From the NCBI GenBank assembly GCA_028023455.1, contig JAQFVV010012403.1, positions 1 to 64,000 of the forward strand: a stretch of DNA of 64,000 nt, given 5' to 3'. The translations under genes and the position numbers were made by a program. The notes under the pieces are model-generated. The model made no database searches and was not told where the DNA came from. It saw only the letters and a program-made list of their open reading frames with translations. How positions within the stretch are numbered: position 1 is the first letter of the stretch; each line of letters opens with the position of its first letter. Positions 33,592-44,392 of the stretch are shown here, piece by piece. Source of the stretch: Epiperipatus broadwayi (taxonomy: Eukaryota; Onychophora; Udeonychophora; Euonychophora; Peripatidae).

Positions 33592-33955
33592 AGATGTGAT
33601 AATATGTTGGACTATTCCCATTATCTATCATAAAATGTTGAATATCTAGAAAAACTTTTTTTAAACTTTTCAAATATAAACAATTGTTAGTAATAACACA
33701 AACAGACAACATGGTTTAGTAGATTACAGAATATTTCAAATGGAATTATTCTCCACTCTTCTTTAGGTATTTCTGTTCTCACCAGTGACAATACTATTAT
33801 AGGAGACAAACTTATACCTTTAAATTCTTTAATATTGAATTTTAAGGCAGCACTCTAACCAATTGAGATATTCTGCCAAAGACTTCAAATAGTAGAAATT
33901 TCACATACCTATCTATGAAGACTGGTTCTGGAAATAGTCCAATATATTATCACGA
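33592..33955 (-). mobile_element. tRNA-like repeat with GGAAATAGTCCAA end
   Basis: On + the left end is GATAATATGTTGGACTAT and the right end GGAAATAGTCCAATATATTA, an inverted tip pair. Read on the - strand it contains TGCCTTAAAATTCAATATTA, ACTGGTGAGAACAG, CCTAAAGAAGAGTGGAG and TTTGAAAAGTTTAAAAAAAG in the family order. The tRNA-like B box has decayed. It lies 110 bp from the Penelope remnant at 33160-33480, in the same orientation but on its 5' side. Confidence 0.75.
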
Positions 33956-34149
33956 GTCATTTTTTAACAAATATTCTGACTTAATTGAAGAAGAAAATGA
34001 TCATGGTTCTTGATTTCATTTACAAGGTGATAATCTTATTACATTCAGAAAATGAATAATCATAATTATGCAGCTATGTTTACATGACAGAGAATATAAA
34101 AATTATGTAAAAATCTACATTTGGATCTCTTTTATACAATTTTATGATT

Positions 34150-34300
34150 TTAAATGACTTTGGTAGATCAGTTCAATGGATGAGTTGCGGGTACACTTTG
34201 GAACTCAAAGTCCACGGATCCTTGCTTAATTCTGCCATTTTCCGAGCTCAGACTTTACATGAAATTTTGAATGAAATTCTAGGCAACAGACCACTTAATT
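34150..34300 (+). other. Faint tRNA-like patch
   Basis: GGTAGATCAGTTCAATGG resembles an A box and CCACGGATCCTTGC is a poor B box match. It is GC-richer than its surroundings and may be an old SINE. No second copy is seen in the window. Confidence 0.25.
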
Positions 34301-36400
34301 ATTTATTATTGTAAGCGATAACATTTACAACACTTCAAAGAAAGCATCTAAACATTTTTTACTATTCTATATATATATAATTGTTTTAAAAATCAAATTC
34401 TCAAGTTGTTTTGTAAACTTAGAAACATTAAATTTTTTCATGCGTGGAATGTAAAATCTTTATTTTACAAAAGAATAATTCTATTATTTTTTTTTTTTGA
34501 ATAAACTAAAATAAAAATATAAACAGCAATAATCAGAGTAAAAAAAAAAAAAGAAAAAAAACATATTTTTTATAACAAGAATTACTGCGTTTTACATCTA
34601 ATAGGTAATGATATTTTTCATCCAGACGTAATTATATCTTAGTAAAAGCATATGCTTTGAGACAAAACAAATAAAAGTTTGATGAAATAAAAACACAATA
34701 TATGCTTTAAAAACTATTTGTTTCATTTACAAACCAGATACTAATGTGCAAAATCAAAACACAAAGTTTTATTATTACAATATTTTTTTCTAAGTCTAAT
34801 TGAAATGTAAATTAGATATATAGTTAAGTATTGCAATAAAAGATTTTCTTAAAGCTAAAATATATATACTAATTAGTAATTTAAGTACACATTAAAAAAA
34901 ATATGATTAAACTTCAGAAGACATCACAATTTTGGTTAAAAATAGATTATAAACCAATAGTAAAGGATCCCCTCACACGATTATTATAAATGTGCAGAAT
35001 ACACTTAACCTATATACAAGCCACACCCAATTAAAATAATAAATTCATAAAAAAAATCCACTTGTAGAATGGTTGCTTCAAAGAAAGAAAGTAGTGGAAC
35101 TTTTCCAAGGAGGACAATAATAATAATAGTGATGCCGACATTGAAGATCACAAAAATAAAACATGGAATTATGAGAATTGTTTATATTAACAAAATGATC
35201 ATAGCAAGAAAATACAAAAGTCATAAAAAGTAATGAAGCAACTAGATACAGTGTTCAGTTAAAAACAACTGGATCAATTAATCAAATATTTTGCTTTAAC
35301 TATATGATGTTTCTACTTAGTACCATATGGTATTCAAGTCAAGCGAATTTAAACAGTCTAATGCTAAAAATCACACACAGAAATAAAAACTAACTAGGAT
35401 TAAATATTCACCATTTTTAGAAAGCTCTTGTAAACAAATACAATTATTATTTCACTTAATTCACCCATTCCCCAAAGACAAAGAGAAAAGCAAAAAATTA
35501 AAAATAATAAATTCTATAATAAAAATATATCCTGCAAATCGTAAGTAGTCAACAATTATCACATGCTATTCCTTTAGTCTACTTATTTGACTTCATACAG
35601 TGCTATTTTTCTTCTCCAAAAAAAAACAACAACCCTTTTTTCTGAACGTCTTTAACACCATGTCTAATAATAATTCTCAATTAAATTGTACTCGTTCAAT
35701 ACTGGACTTCTGTATGTTTTTTAAGATAAATATTATAAGATAAATAATATCTGCTCCACCTTTCAAAATCATGTTTAACTTTAATTCCAAAAACTTTTAG
35801 AAAATGTTATATTGCTCATCTGCATCATCTGTCCAATTCTATGCTCTATTACAATAAAAAACTCAGTATCCCCACATTCAGTGGGCTAACAAATGGTCTG
35901 ATACTCTTCCCATCATGTTTTTTACGATATTATAGAGCAATCTCATGTGCCCCTCTTCTAATGCTTTAAGTATGAAAATAGTGAGTTTAAATCTCACTTC
36001 CATATAATACATTTAGCATAACAGAAATTCTACAAACAATAAATTTAGTTTAGCTAGTTACACCATTTTGATAAAGTATTCTACCTTTTAATTGGTTAAA
36101 AAACAGTAGTGACACATTGGAATCTGTGTTCATATTACAGCCACACAATTGTCTTTCTTTGTAAAAGTTTTCAAAATATTTAAATTAATTGTCACTCTTC
36201 AACTAATAAACAAACATCGAGCTAAAAGTTGATGATGTTTTGTTTTCTATAAATAACTAACAAAGTTCGTGACTTTTTTGAACATTAATTATTAAACCAA
36301 TTATTTATATGCTGCATTAAAACTTTCTGAAGATTGCAAGCAGAGCATACAACCCAACATATCATAAGATCAAAATAATAATTTTGCTTTTAATTGATTT
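34301..36400. other. AT-rich stretch, no supported genes
   Basis: Contains homopolymer-rich low-complexity DNA (for example 34480-34570) and nothing I can assign. Confidence 0.4.
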
Positions 36401-36415
36401 AAATTAATAACTTCA

Positions 36416-36523
36416 GTCAAGCGTTGTTAGCTGTGAGGTCATCGCAGCTGCCTTGCAAGCAAGTAGTTGGTTGCAGACGGTTGTGGGTTCAGGTCCCAGC
36501 TGATGCTATGACATATAAAAAAA
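36416..36523 (+). mobile_element. tRNA-derived SINE with 15-bp target-site duplication
   Basis: GTCAAGCGTTGTTAGCTGTG (A box-like), CCTTGCAAGCAAGTAGTTGG, B box-like TGTGGGTTCAGGTCCCAGC, TGATGCTATGACATATAAAA, then the tail. AAATTAATAACTTCA is found on both sides (36401-36415 and 36524-36538). This is the cleanest + strand copy of the family. Confidence 0.93.
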
Positions 36524-36538
36524 AAATTAATAACTTCA

Positions 36539-37879
36539 TCAATTATGCTTATACCACAGGTTATGCTTGCAAAACTATTTACAAGAGTGGCAAGCGTATT
36601 GACATAATTATAAATAGAAAGAAACTCAGAGCAGACACACCCTTCTGTTCAACAGCAATTTTCATTTTAAATATTAGAATTGATAGATGTAACACTTTCT
36701 TTTATACATTCATAGTGAAATGGTGATGGAAACTCATTTTCTCTCCAAGTTATTTGGAACACCATATAAACCAACTCGTGTTATAATGTGATATATTTTA
36801 ACTATTCTCCACATGAGTTTTTAAGTGCAAGCATTTATGGATGGTAAGTTAGACAAAATTTGTCATACTTTAAAATATCACCCTAACTTTAAATTTTGTT
36901 TTTAATTCAAACAAACCATTATAGAAACATCCGAAATGATTCAAACTGTATACAGTAGTAAAATCATAATGGCACAATAATTTTCAAGTGATTTCCAAGA
37001 ATTTGTGATGGCAGCAGGAGTACTGAAAACGGCCTATGAAGATATAAAACACACTGCCACATTTTATTCCATAAGGCACACTAGCACCATAAAATATTTG
37101 TGATGAATAATTAACCTATCCCATTATAAAACTTATGTGTTGATCTACAGATGGTACTGTAGGCAGCTTGAACAGAAAAGAAATGATTTTTTCATGGGAA
37201 CATAATGAACTGTAGAAACTATGAAATAAAAATAAGAAATCTGTCAATAACAAATTTAAATAAATCAGCAATACAAGTAGCATCTTGTTGCCTAGCAACA
37301 AAATTCATATTTATAATACTTCTGCATTATCTTCATCATATTGACTTTAACCCTCAGCTATGACTGGAAACAAACTGTTCAATATAATTCTTAAATTTAC
37401 TTTAATCTTATGGTTTACAGTAGGTTGATGAGTGTGTTTTTCTTAACAATATATAGGAGAAAAAAAATTCAATACACTTTAATTTGGGTAAGTTTTCCTT
37501 TTGGGAAAATGAATCAATTTAAATATCATAGCAGTTTTTTAAATAGAAATGCAAACTTTGGAGTTAAACAACAGCATAGCAGCTAATATGATGCTGTTGT
37601 GTATATAGGGTATTTCAAGATAGTTATAAAGTATCTTAAATAAAGTAGCTATATATGGTCAGCTTATTTATATTTCCATTATGTAGAATGACTTTAGAAA
37701 TTTTAAATGTTCAAATTATATATATATATATATATAATGTAAGCAAAGCAACACCCATATATAAGTGCATTTTAACAATAACAAAAAATGGAATTAGATA
37801 AAGATTTTTCAGTTACATTTTTTAAAAATTGAATTACATAGTTTTTATTAAAGAAAGATAAAATATTTACACTACTAAT
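36539..37879. other. Unassigned spacer with an (AT)n tract
   Basis: An (AT)n run of about 20 bp lies at 37717-37736. Short frames (36424-36726 runs into the SINE; 37116-37301) are not supported. Confidence 0.4.
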
Positions 37880-38095
37880 TTTAATATATGCGGGATTCGA
37901 ACTCAGACTTTCACATGACCCTCAACTCTCCATGCCATCTCATATTTCTGACCCACCTGATCACACACATGCTGAAAAGATCAGGTGGGTCAGCAATATG
38001 AGATGGCATGGAGAGTTGAGGGCTGTGTAAAAGACTAAGTTCGAATCCCGCATACATATATATATATATGCAGGTTTAAGCCTGTATAGTGTATT
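37880..38095. mobile_element. Foldback of the tRNA-like half of the hammerhead repeat
   Basis: Left arm GCGGGATTCGAACTCAGAC through CCATGCCATCTCATAT to ACCCACCTGATC pairs with the right arm GATCAGGTGGGT through ATATGAGATGGCATGG to GTTCGAATCCCGC. The centre is only ACACACATGCTGAAAA (about 37965-37980). The arms equal the part of the 1.7-kb monomer downstream of the ribozyme. The ribozyme core has been lost at the fold. Right end GCAGGTTTAAGCCTGTA matches the monomer end at about 1720. Confidence 0.88.
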
Positions 38096-39415
38096 AATTT
38101 ACTACTAATTTTAATGTTTTATGCAAATAATTTTTGATTTTATAGTCATTAGAAAATATTATAGTTTAAAGCAAGTATTCAAACACATTTTACAATTGTT
38201 TGTTTCTCATGTTTTCTTAAAAGAATAAAAGAATCAATTGATGATAATAATATAAAAAATATATAGTCAAAAGTAGCATGAAAAGAATAGATAATCAAAA
38301 AATTACCGGAGTTAAATTTAAAAATTGAATATTGCTTTTCTATAGATAATCAAAATATATTTTCTAATTTCAGAAAAGACTTTAAATGATATTTTGACCA
38401 AAAAAAATGTACTTAAAGTATTGGTTATTTTTCAATATATATTTTCCAGCCAACAAAGTTCAATTAATAATAATGTATGAAGTAAAGTATTCTTATTAAG
38501 AAAATGATCTGAAAACTAAAATAAAATATTTTAATTTTTTAACTTCTTTCTTTTTAGTTCTAACAAGATTTTTTATTTTTACTTTAATATTATTAATTTT
38601 TACTCACCTTTACAAACAGAAAATTTCACCTTTGATTTTTTCTAAAACTAAATTATCACTCACCTGAAAAAGAAAAAAAAGAATATTAAAATTAACATAA
38701 TAATACTGATAATAATAACGATTTTTACATTTTCTAATATTTTTACATGTGCTAAATAACTTCAGAAAACAGCCTTGCCGATTTATAATTTTCATCACTA
38801 TTATTTAAGTTAAGATCGTATTCCAACAATTTAAAAAAGAACTGATGAAGTTTGTAAATCAGTCAAAACTGTTAGCATTTAAGGAATATATTTAAAAAAT
38901 TGAATTCAATTATCTAGGGTTGAAATTTTAAGATTTTGAAATTAAAAAAAAAGATTTATATCAATAGCATTTATCTATTCTGTCAATTTATATCAGAGAC
39001 CTCTAGTGTAAACTGAAATTATTAAATGGTATTAAATATTAATGCCAATTAAATTTCCAGATTTGTATTTTGGTTTTCATAAATAAAAAGCATTGTATTT
39101 ACATATATAAATCCATTAGCCATTTTATTTTTTAATACTAACCAAGTTAAAGACATCAGATTTAAACCTGTTAAGGTTTGAATCTAAGCTAATTTACTTG
39201 TTTAGCTATGTAAAGCTGACATAAGGCCAGCAGCTACATAATTTAGAGTCTGCAGTTATTATGCCAAATGTATCCTTGATTTTTTGTTCCTGTTACTAAA
39301 TACAAATTGATTATTCAAGTTTACAATACAAGTATCTGAAGAAAATGAATATAATTTATTACTACTTTTAACAGAGATTTTGAAAGTAAACTAAGAAAGA
39401 TCTTGTGATACTTTT
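38096..39415. other. AT-rich stretch, no supported genes
   Basis: No conserved motif, repeat boundary or coding frame is recognised. Confidence 0.4.
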
Positions 39416-39418
39416 TTT

Positions 39419-39705
<287 letters not shown>

Positions 39706-39753
39706 ACAAGGTTCATGATGATGATGAAAATAATAATAATAATTGTTATAATT

Positions 39754-39905
39754 AACAGGCAAAAACTCACTATATAGTAGTGCCACCTTGTGCTAACCAG
39801 AATAATCAATGGATGCCAAAAGGCTTGTGCATAAAATCCCTGTCTAGTGCCATTGATTACTCTGGTTAGCACAAGGTGGCACTACTATATGGAGAGTTTT
39901 TTATT
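39754..39905. repeat. Foldback dimer of the TATGGAGAGTTTT-end repeat
   Basis: The left arm AACTCACTATATAGTAGTGCC and ACCTTGTGCTAACCAGAAT pairs with CTCTGGTTAGCACAAGGT and GGCACTACTATATGGAGAGT. The loop is about 60 nt. Same architecture as 2944-3113. It abuts the 5' end of the LINE that follows. Confidence 0.9.
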
Positions 39906-40034
39906 TGAAACATTGAAAATTTTTGTGTTTAACTGTTTGAAAGATTTTCGTTTGCCATTTTAGGTATAGTAGTTTTGTTTTGTTTTTTTGTTTTAAAAAA
40001 AGTTGTTCGTGGTGAATGTGTGTTAGTGTAAGGA

Positions 40035-40484
40035 TAATTATAAAAAAGTTGTATGTAAAGTTAATTCATTTTAGTTAAGTTTGGTACTGAAAGTTTTTTA
40101 AATTTTAAATTAGACATTTATTTTGAGAAAAAAGGCAACATTTGGGAGCCTAACGTTACTAACATGTGCGTATAGTTTTGATCGGGTTTGGGGAAAAGTT
40201 TTTATTGTTTCTGTATAAGAGTGGGTGAAGAATAGAAGAGGTATTATAAAGAGGTAATTATAAAAAAAGTTGTATGTAAGTTTAATTCATTTTAGTTAAG
40301 TTTGTTATTGAAGGTTTTTAAAAATTTTAAAAGAGACATTTATTTTGATAAAAAAGGTAATGTTTGGGAGGCCTAACATTAGAAAACACATGGTTATAAT
40401 AGTTTGATCAAGTTTGGGAAAAAGTTAAAAAGTTTTTATTTTTTCATATAAAAGTGTTTGAAGAATAGGAGAGGCATTATAAAG
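40035..40484 (+). promoter_or_regulatory. Tandem 5' UTR monomers of the LINE (2 x 220 bp)
   Basis: Unit 1 (40035-40252) and unit 2 (40255-40484) share TAATTATAAAAAAGTTGTAT, TTTAGTTAAGTTTG, GAGACATTTATTTTGA, GTTTGGGAAAAAG and AGAGGCATTATAAAG with modest divergence. Repeated monomers upstream of ORF1 act as promoters in several LINE families such as mouse L1. That role here is inferred. Confidence 0.8.
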
Positions 40485-40519
40485 TCAAATATACAACAGG
40501 TGAATTGAAAAATAAGAAT

Positions 40520-40852
40520 ATGGATTGTATTTGTATGGCACAGTGTATATATGATCATCAGAAAGGAATTAAATGAGCACTAGTAGAATGTACAGTGTGT
40601 GCTGAGGTGTATCATTTGAAATGTTTGAATAAGAATAGGAAGAATGTGACAGGTTTCTGGTTAAGTAGTCAGTGTGTAAATGTTATTAAAGAGGTGAAAA
40701 AGTGGTTTTTAAGTGTAGGTAGTCTAGAGAGAAAGTCAGAGGAGAGGGAGCAAAATGTAGTTAAGGAAGATAGGACAGAGTATGGTTTTAGTGGACAGGA
40801 AGTATGGGTGGAGAAAGTAGTAATGCAATGGAGATGGTTAGACAGAGAATAA
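40520..40852 (+). pseudogene. LINE ORF1, PHD-like N-terminal part
   Basis: ATG at 40520 starts MDCICMAQCIYDHQKGIK, then TGA at 40574-40576, then ALVECTVCAEVYHLKCL in the same frame. The spacing of C-x-C, C-x2-C and H-x2-C is that of a PHD finger (C4HC3), a domain found in ORF1 of some CR1-like elements. In PHD fingers a Trp often stands where this stop falls, so a TGG-to-TGA change is likely. The last Cys pair reads WLSSQC, with Ser in place of an expected Cys. The frame is lost by a shift near 40790-40850 before the coiled coil. PHD fingers usually bind histone tails, which could guide target choice; that is inferred. Confidence 0.7.
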
Positions 40853-41529
40853 GTAAGATAGAGGAAAAAGTAAAGGATGTAGAAGTAAAATTAAAATTGT
40901 TAGAGACAAAGTGTGAGGAGATAAAAGAATTATTGAGTAGAAAAGATAAGAAAGAAATGGATAAGGAAGTCCAGAAGATGGTTGGAGAAGGTTACAGATG
41001 GAGAAAAAAAGTAGATTATGAGACAGTGTTGATGGGAGATTCACTAATAAGAGAATGTGTGGATATAATTGCAAGAGAAAATAGAAGCAGGTATGTTAGA
41101 GTATGTATGCCTGGAGCAAAAATTAGGGATGTGACAGATAAAGTAAAAAAGCTAGGTAGTAGGGATGTATATGTTATGGTAGGGAATAATAATTTGTTAG
41201 AGCCATCAGAGAGAGTAATGGATGAGTATATAGAATTGATTAGAAATTTGAGGGAGATTAAAGGAAGAGTAGGGGTAGTTGGAGTATTACCAAGATTTGA
41301 TAAGAGGCATTTGTTAGATAGAGCATGTTCTATAAATGAGAGAATGAAAAAATTGTGTGAGAGAAATAATGTGTTTGTGGGTGTATGGGATTGGTTTATT
41401 GGAAAGAGGGAGTTATATAGTAAAGATGGATTGCACTTAGGAAAACAAGGAAGTGAAGTTTTAGGGAGTTTGATATTTAAAGAATATAATTTGAAAACTT
41501 TTAAAGGGGGGTGGGCTTTTAAATTGTAA
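40804..41529 (+). CDS. LINE ORF1, coiled coil and SGNH/GDSL esterase part
   Basis: A 241-codon frame. Residues about 10-60 (RQRISKIEEKVKDVEVKLKL and following) form a charged coiled coil, as ORF1 proteins use for trimerisation. Residues about 75-230 are an SGNH-hydrolase fold: block I VLMGDSLIR with the catalytic Ser, a block III-like VMVGNNNL, and block V YSKDGLHLGKQG with the Asp and His of the triad. Esterase-containing ORF1 proteins are known from CR1-clade LINEs; their role may be lipid or membrane contact of the RNP. The domain looks intact, although the N-terminal part of ORF1 lies in another frame. The ATG at 40804 is probably internal to the original protein. Stop TAA at 41527-41529, 49 bp before ORF2. 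Confidence 0.85.
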   Translation: MGGESSNAMEMVRQRISKIEEKVKDVEVKLKLLETKCEEIKELLSRKDKKEMDKEVQKMVGEGYRWRKKVDYETVLMGDSLIRECVDIIARENRSRYVRVCMPGAKIRDVTDKVKKLGSRDVYVMVGNNNLLEPSERVMDEYIELIRNLREIKGRVGVVGVLPRFDKRHLLDRACSINERMKKLCERNNVFVGVWDWFIGKRELYSKDGLHLGKQGSEVLGSLIFKEYNLKTFKGGWAFKL

Positions 41530-41578
41530 TATTATCAAAAACAAGAAGAATGGAGGGGATATAAGAAATAAGCAAAAG

Positions 41579-42868
41579 ATGGTAGATTTAGATATAAGTG
41601 TAGATGCGAAGAGAGGATGGTTTTGTAAGATTAATGGTAAGAAAGTTTTTTATAAACATAATGGAGAAGAAAGAATCAAAAGAATTTATAAAAGAATAGT
41701 GAGGAAAGAAAAAAATGTTAAAATTGGGTTTTTGAATATGCAAGGTGGTAGGAGACCAGAAAAGTGGCTGGAATTAAATAAAGCAATTCAAAATGAAGAG
41801 CTGGAGATATTAGCAGTAGTGGAAACTCATCTAAGAAAAGAAGAAGAACATATTTTGGAAGCAGAGGTATGGCAGTGTGTAAACAGAAAAGAAAAAGAAA
41901 AAAGGGGTGGTGGTATAGGTGTTATATCGAGAAAATATTTAAATATTGTTAAATGTCAAGAGCATTTGTCATTTGAAATAAGATTGGGTAGACAAGAATG
42001 GATGATGGCTGTAGTGTATATAGCTACTGGAGATAGTCAATGCCTAGTTAAGGATATACAAATTTTTAAAGAAAAGAGGAAGAGAATAATGGTTATAGGG
42101 GATATAAATGGACATATTGAAGAAATTGATGATGTAGATAATAAGAATGGTCAGTTTTTGAAGGAATTTTATCAAAGAGTAAATTTAAGCATTGGGAATT
42201 TATCAAATATGTATGAGGGACAATACACATGGTCTAGAAATAATGTATTTCACACAATAGATTATGTATTGGTAGAGAAAGAGGGAATAAATAAAATACA
42301 GAAAATTAAGGTGTTTGATAATGAAGAGAGAGTATGTAATAGTGATCATAATGTTATTATAATAGAAATGGTTAGTAATGTGATGGAGGGTAGAAATAAA
42401 GGTAGAAATAATAGTGAAAGATGTGGATGGAGAGTGAATGATAAGAATAAGTTGGAAGAATATAAAATAAAAGTTGAAGAAACCATGGAGCAGTTGGATG
42501 GGGATGAGTATAAGGACTGGTGTGGTGAAATAGAAAAAGAGGCAAATAGGGTTTTAGTTGAGAATATGCAGAAGAATAAAAGTAATATAAAAATGAGAGT
42601 TAGTAAAAGTGTAAAAGAGAGGAAAGAAGAATGCAGAGAATATAAGTGTGCTATTAAGAACAAAGAAAGTGAAAATGATATTAATGCTAAATGGGGGAAG
42701 TACTTAGAAAAGAAGAAGTTGGCTAAAATGGATAATTATAGAGAGAGGATGAAGTTAAATAGTAAATTGTTGGAGGTTATTAATAAAAGTGGAAGAGATG
42801 GGAGTAATAAATTTTGGAATTACATTAAAAGGAGAAATGTAGGGGAAAGAGATAGTATTAATAGATGA
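41579..42868 (+). CDS. LINE ORF2, APE-like endonuclease part
   Basis: A 429-codon frame holding the full APE-type endonuclease: FLNMQGG (about residue 51, the Asn motif), VVETHLRK (about 82, catalytic Glu), RGGGIGVI, MMAVVYIATG, VIGDINGH (about 173, Asp/Asn), HTIDYVLV (about 227) and SDHNVIIIE (about 255, catalytic His). All expected catalytic residues are present. The enzyme nicks target DNA to prime reverse transcription. A basic, helical linker (residues 280-415) follows. The frame ends at 42866-42868 while homologous sequence (VLIDDEGIECSSREEVERIL) continues in another frame from about 42853, so a frameshift separates it from the reverse transcriptase. The ATG at 41579 follows a short intergenic gap and fits as the start. 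Confidence 0.9.
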   Translation: MVDLDISVDAKRGWFCKINGKKVFYKHNGEERIKRIYKRIVRKEKNVKIGFLNMQGGRRPEKWLELNKAIQNEELEILAVVETHLRKEEEHILEAEVWQCVNRKEKEKRGGGIGVISRKYLNIVKCQEHLSFEIRLGRQEWMMAVVYIATGDSQCLVKDIQIFKEKRKRIMVIGDINGHIEEIDDVDNKNGQFLKEFYQRVNLSIGNLSNMYEGQYTWSRNNVFHTIDYVLVEKEGINKIQKIKVFDNEERVCNSDHNVIIIEMVSNVMEGRNKGRNNSERCGWRVNDKNKLEEYKIKVEETMEQLDGDEYKDWCGEIEKEANRVLVENMQKNKSNIKMRVSKSVKERKEECREYKCAIKNKESENDINAKWGKYLEKKKLAKMDNYRERMKLNSKLLEVINKSGRDGSNKFWNYIKRRNVGERDSINR

Positions 42869-43418
42869 TGAGGGAATAGAGTGTAGCTCTAGAGAAGAGG
42901 TAGAGAGAATCTTAAATAGATATGTAATGGATATAGAAAAGATGTTAGATGTGAAGGGAGTAGTGATAAAAAAAATGAAAGCAGTTAGTAATGGGAATAT
43001 TAGGTTCACAAAAAATGAATTGAATGAGGCAGGGAAGAGATTGAAGAGTGGAAAGGCGAGAGGTTTAGATGGATGGGCAGCAGAGATGGTAATGAATTTA
43101 GGGCATAGAGCAAAAGCAAAGTTATTATCATGTTTTAATAAGATGGCACAGAAGACAGTTTTTCCAGTTAGTTGGAGTATTACAAGAATAAGATTATTAT
43201 TTATAAGAAAGGGTAAAGATCATAGAAAGTTAAATAATTATAGACCGATAGCGGTAACATCAGTTTTATATAAATTTTTCTCATATATGGTAGCTGGAAG
43301 AGTTGTAAAATGGATGGAAGAGAATAATGTAGTGGGGGAAATAAAAGGAGGTTTTAGGTCAGATAGGCATATAGAAGATAGTTTTTTTTGTAGTTACACA
43401 ACTTATGGAGATGAGTAG
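42853..43418 (+). pseudogene. LINE ORF2, reverse transcriptase blocks 0-3
   Basis: The frame continues ORF2: VERILNRYVMDIEKMLD, KRLKSGKARGLDGWAAEMV (the G-K-A-x-G-x-D-G block), RLLFIRKGKDHRKLNNYRPI-AVTSVLYK (K-G and YRPI blocks) and GGFRSDRHIEDSFF. These are the fingers-side blocks of LINE reverse transcriptases. At 43382-43389 a run of eight T is followed by a switch of frame: translated in the next frame the protein continues FVVTQLMEMSRNSG. One T too many or too few explains the break. Confidence 0.88.
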
Positions 43419-43776
43419 GAATTCAGGTAGATCATTATATATGAGTTTTATAGATATAGAGAAAGAATATGATAGAGTAAATAGAAATAGATTATGGGTA
43501 AGGTTAGCCAATTTGGGAATGGATGAAGCTTTAGTAAATATTATTAAGAAATTATATGAAAATAATTACTATACTTACCAGTTAGGGGATATAGAATCAG
43601 TTAAAGTTAAAAATGGGGTGGGATTAAGGCAAGGATGCCCTATGTCATCTATTTTGTTTTTGTTGTTTTTGAGTGAAATAAAGAAAGCAATAGAAAAACT
43701 AGGAAGAGGGGTAGAGATACCATTAATAGGTGGCAAGGGAGTATATATTTTGTTGGGTCTTTTTTTTTGTAGATGA
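43390..43776 (+). pseudogene. LINE ORF2, reverse transcriptase catalytic blocks
   Basis: The frame reads TQLMEMSRNSGRSLYMSFID-IEKEYDRV (block with the first catalytic Asp), NRLWVRLANLGMDEALVN and NGVGLRQGCPMSSILFLLFL (the RQGCPxS block). It ends at 43774-43776 just before FVDD, which is in a different frame after a run of nine T (43760-43768). The catalytic Asp and template-grip residues are kept. Confidence 0.88.
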
Positions 43777-44392
43777 TATCTTTTTGTGTGCAGAAAAAAG
43801 AGAATATATCAAAATTATGGTGAGGACATATGCAAGGGTGGATAAAGAGATGGGGATTAAATTTAGTGAAGAAAAATCAAATATAATGATGGTTAATACT
43901 AGGGAAAGAGAAGATGTAGAATTTTTATTGGGGGATATAAAGTTAAGTGTGGTGGATAGATATAGGTATTTGGTAATCATCTTATGCAATCAGGAAAATT
44001 GCTTGGATGAATGGGAGAAAAAATTGGTAAATGAAGCAAAGAGAAGAAAGGGTTTGGTAAAGAAACTAACGGTATTTTCATATAATAAATATGATGAAGC
44101 TAGAATTGTATGGAAGGGAGTTGCAGTAGCAGGGTTAACATATGGTAATGATGCAATATGTGTTAGTAAAAGGGTTTTAGATTATTTAGAGAAAGTACAA
44201 AGGGAAGTAGAAAGACATGCATTAGATGCAAAGATGTGGACAGCAAAGGAGGCAATTCAAGGAGAAATGGGATGGTCAAGTTTTTATATGAGAGATGCAA
44301 AAAGTAAAATGAAAATGTTTGGTAGGTTGCAGTTTATGGATAGTAAAAGAATAGCAAAAATAGTGTTCAATTGGGTTATGAGTAAAGGGTAG
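43757..44392 (+). pseudogene. LINE ORF2, FVDD box, thumb and connection region
   Basis: It begins FFFVDDIFLCAEKR (polymerase Asp pair), then MGIKFSEEKSNIMMVN, RYRYLVIILCNQENCLDEWE (the YLG-like block, here YLV) and GLTYGNDAICVSKRVLDYLE. The T9 run directly before FVDD is the frameshift site. The frame stops at TAG 44390-44392. The relative at 61.77 kb has AAG at this codon (SKGKSTRW), so the stop is a single A-to-T change in this copy. Confidence 0.88.

Noticed and set aside
36416-36523. A functional tRNA gene
   Set aside because: Boxes are tRNA-like, but the cloverleaf does not close, a poly(A) tail and target duplications are present, and several copies exist.
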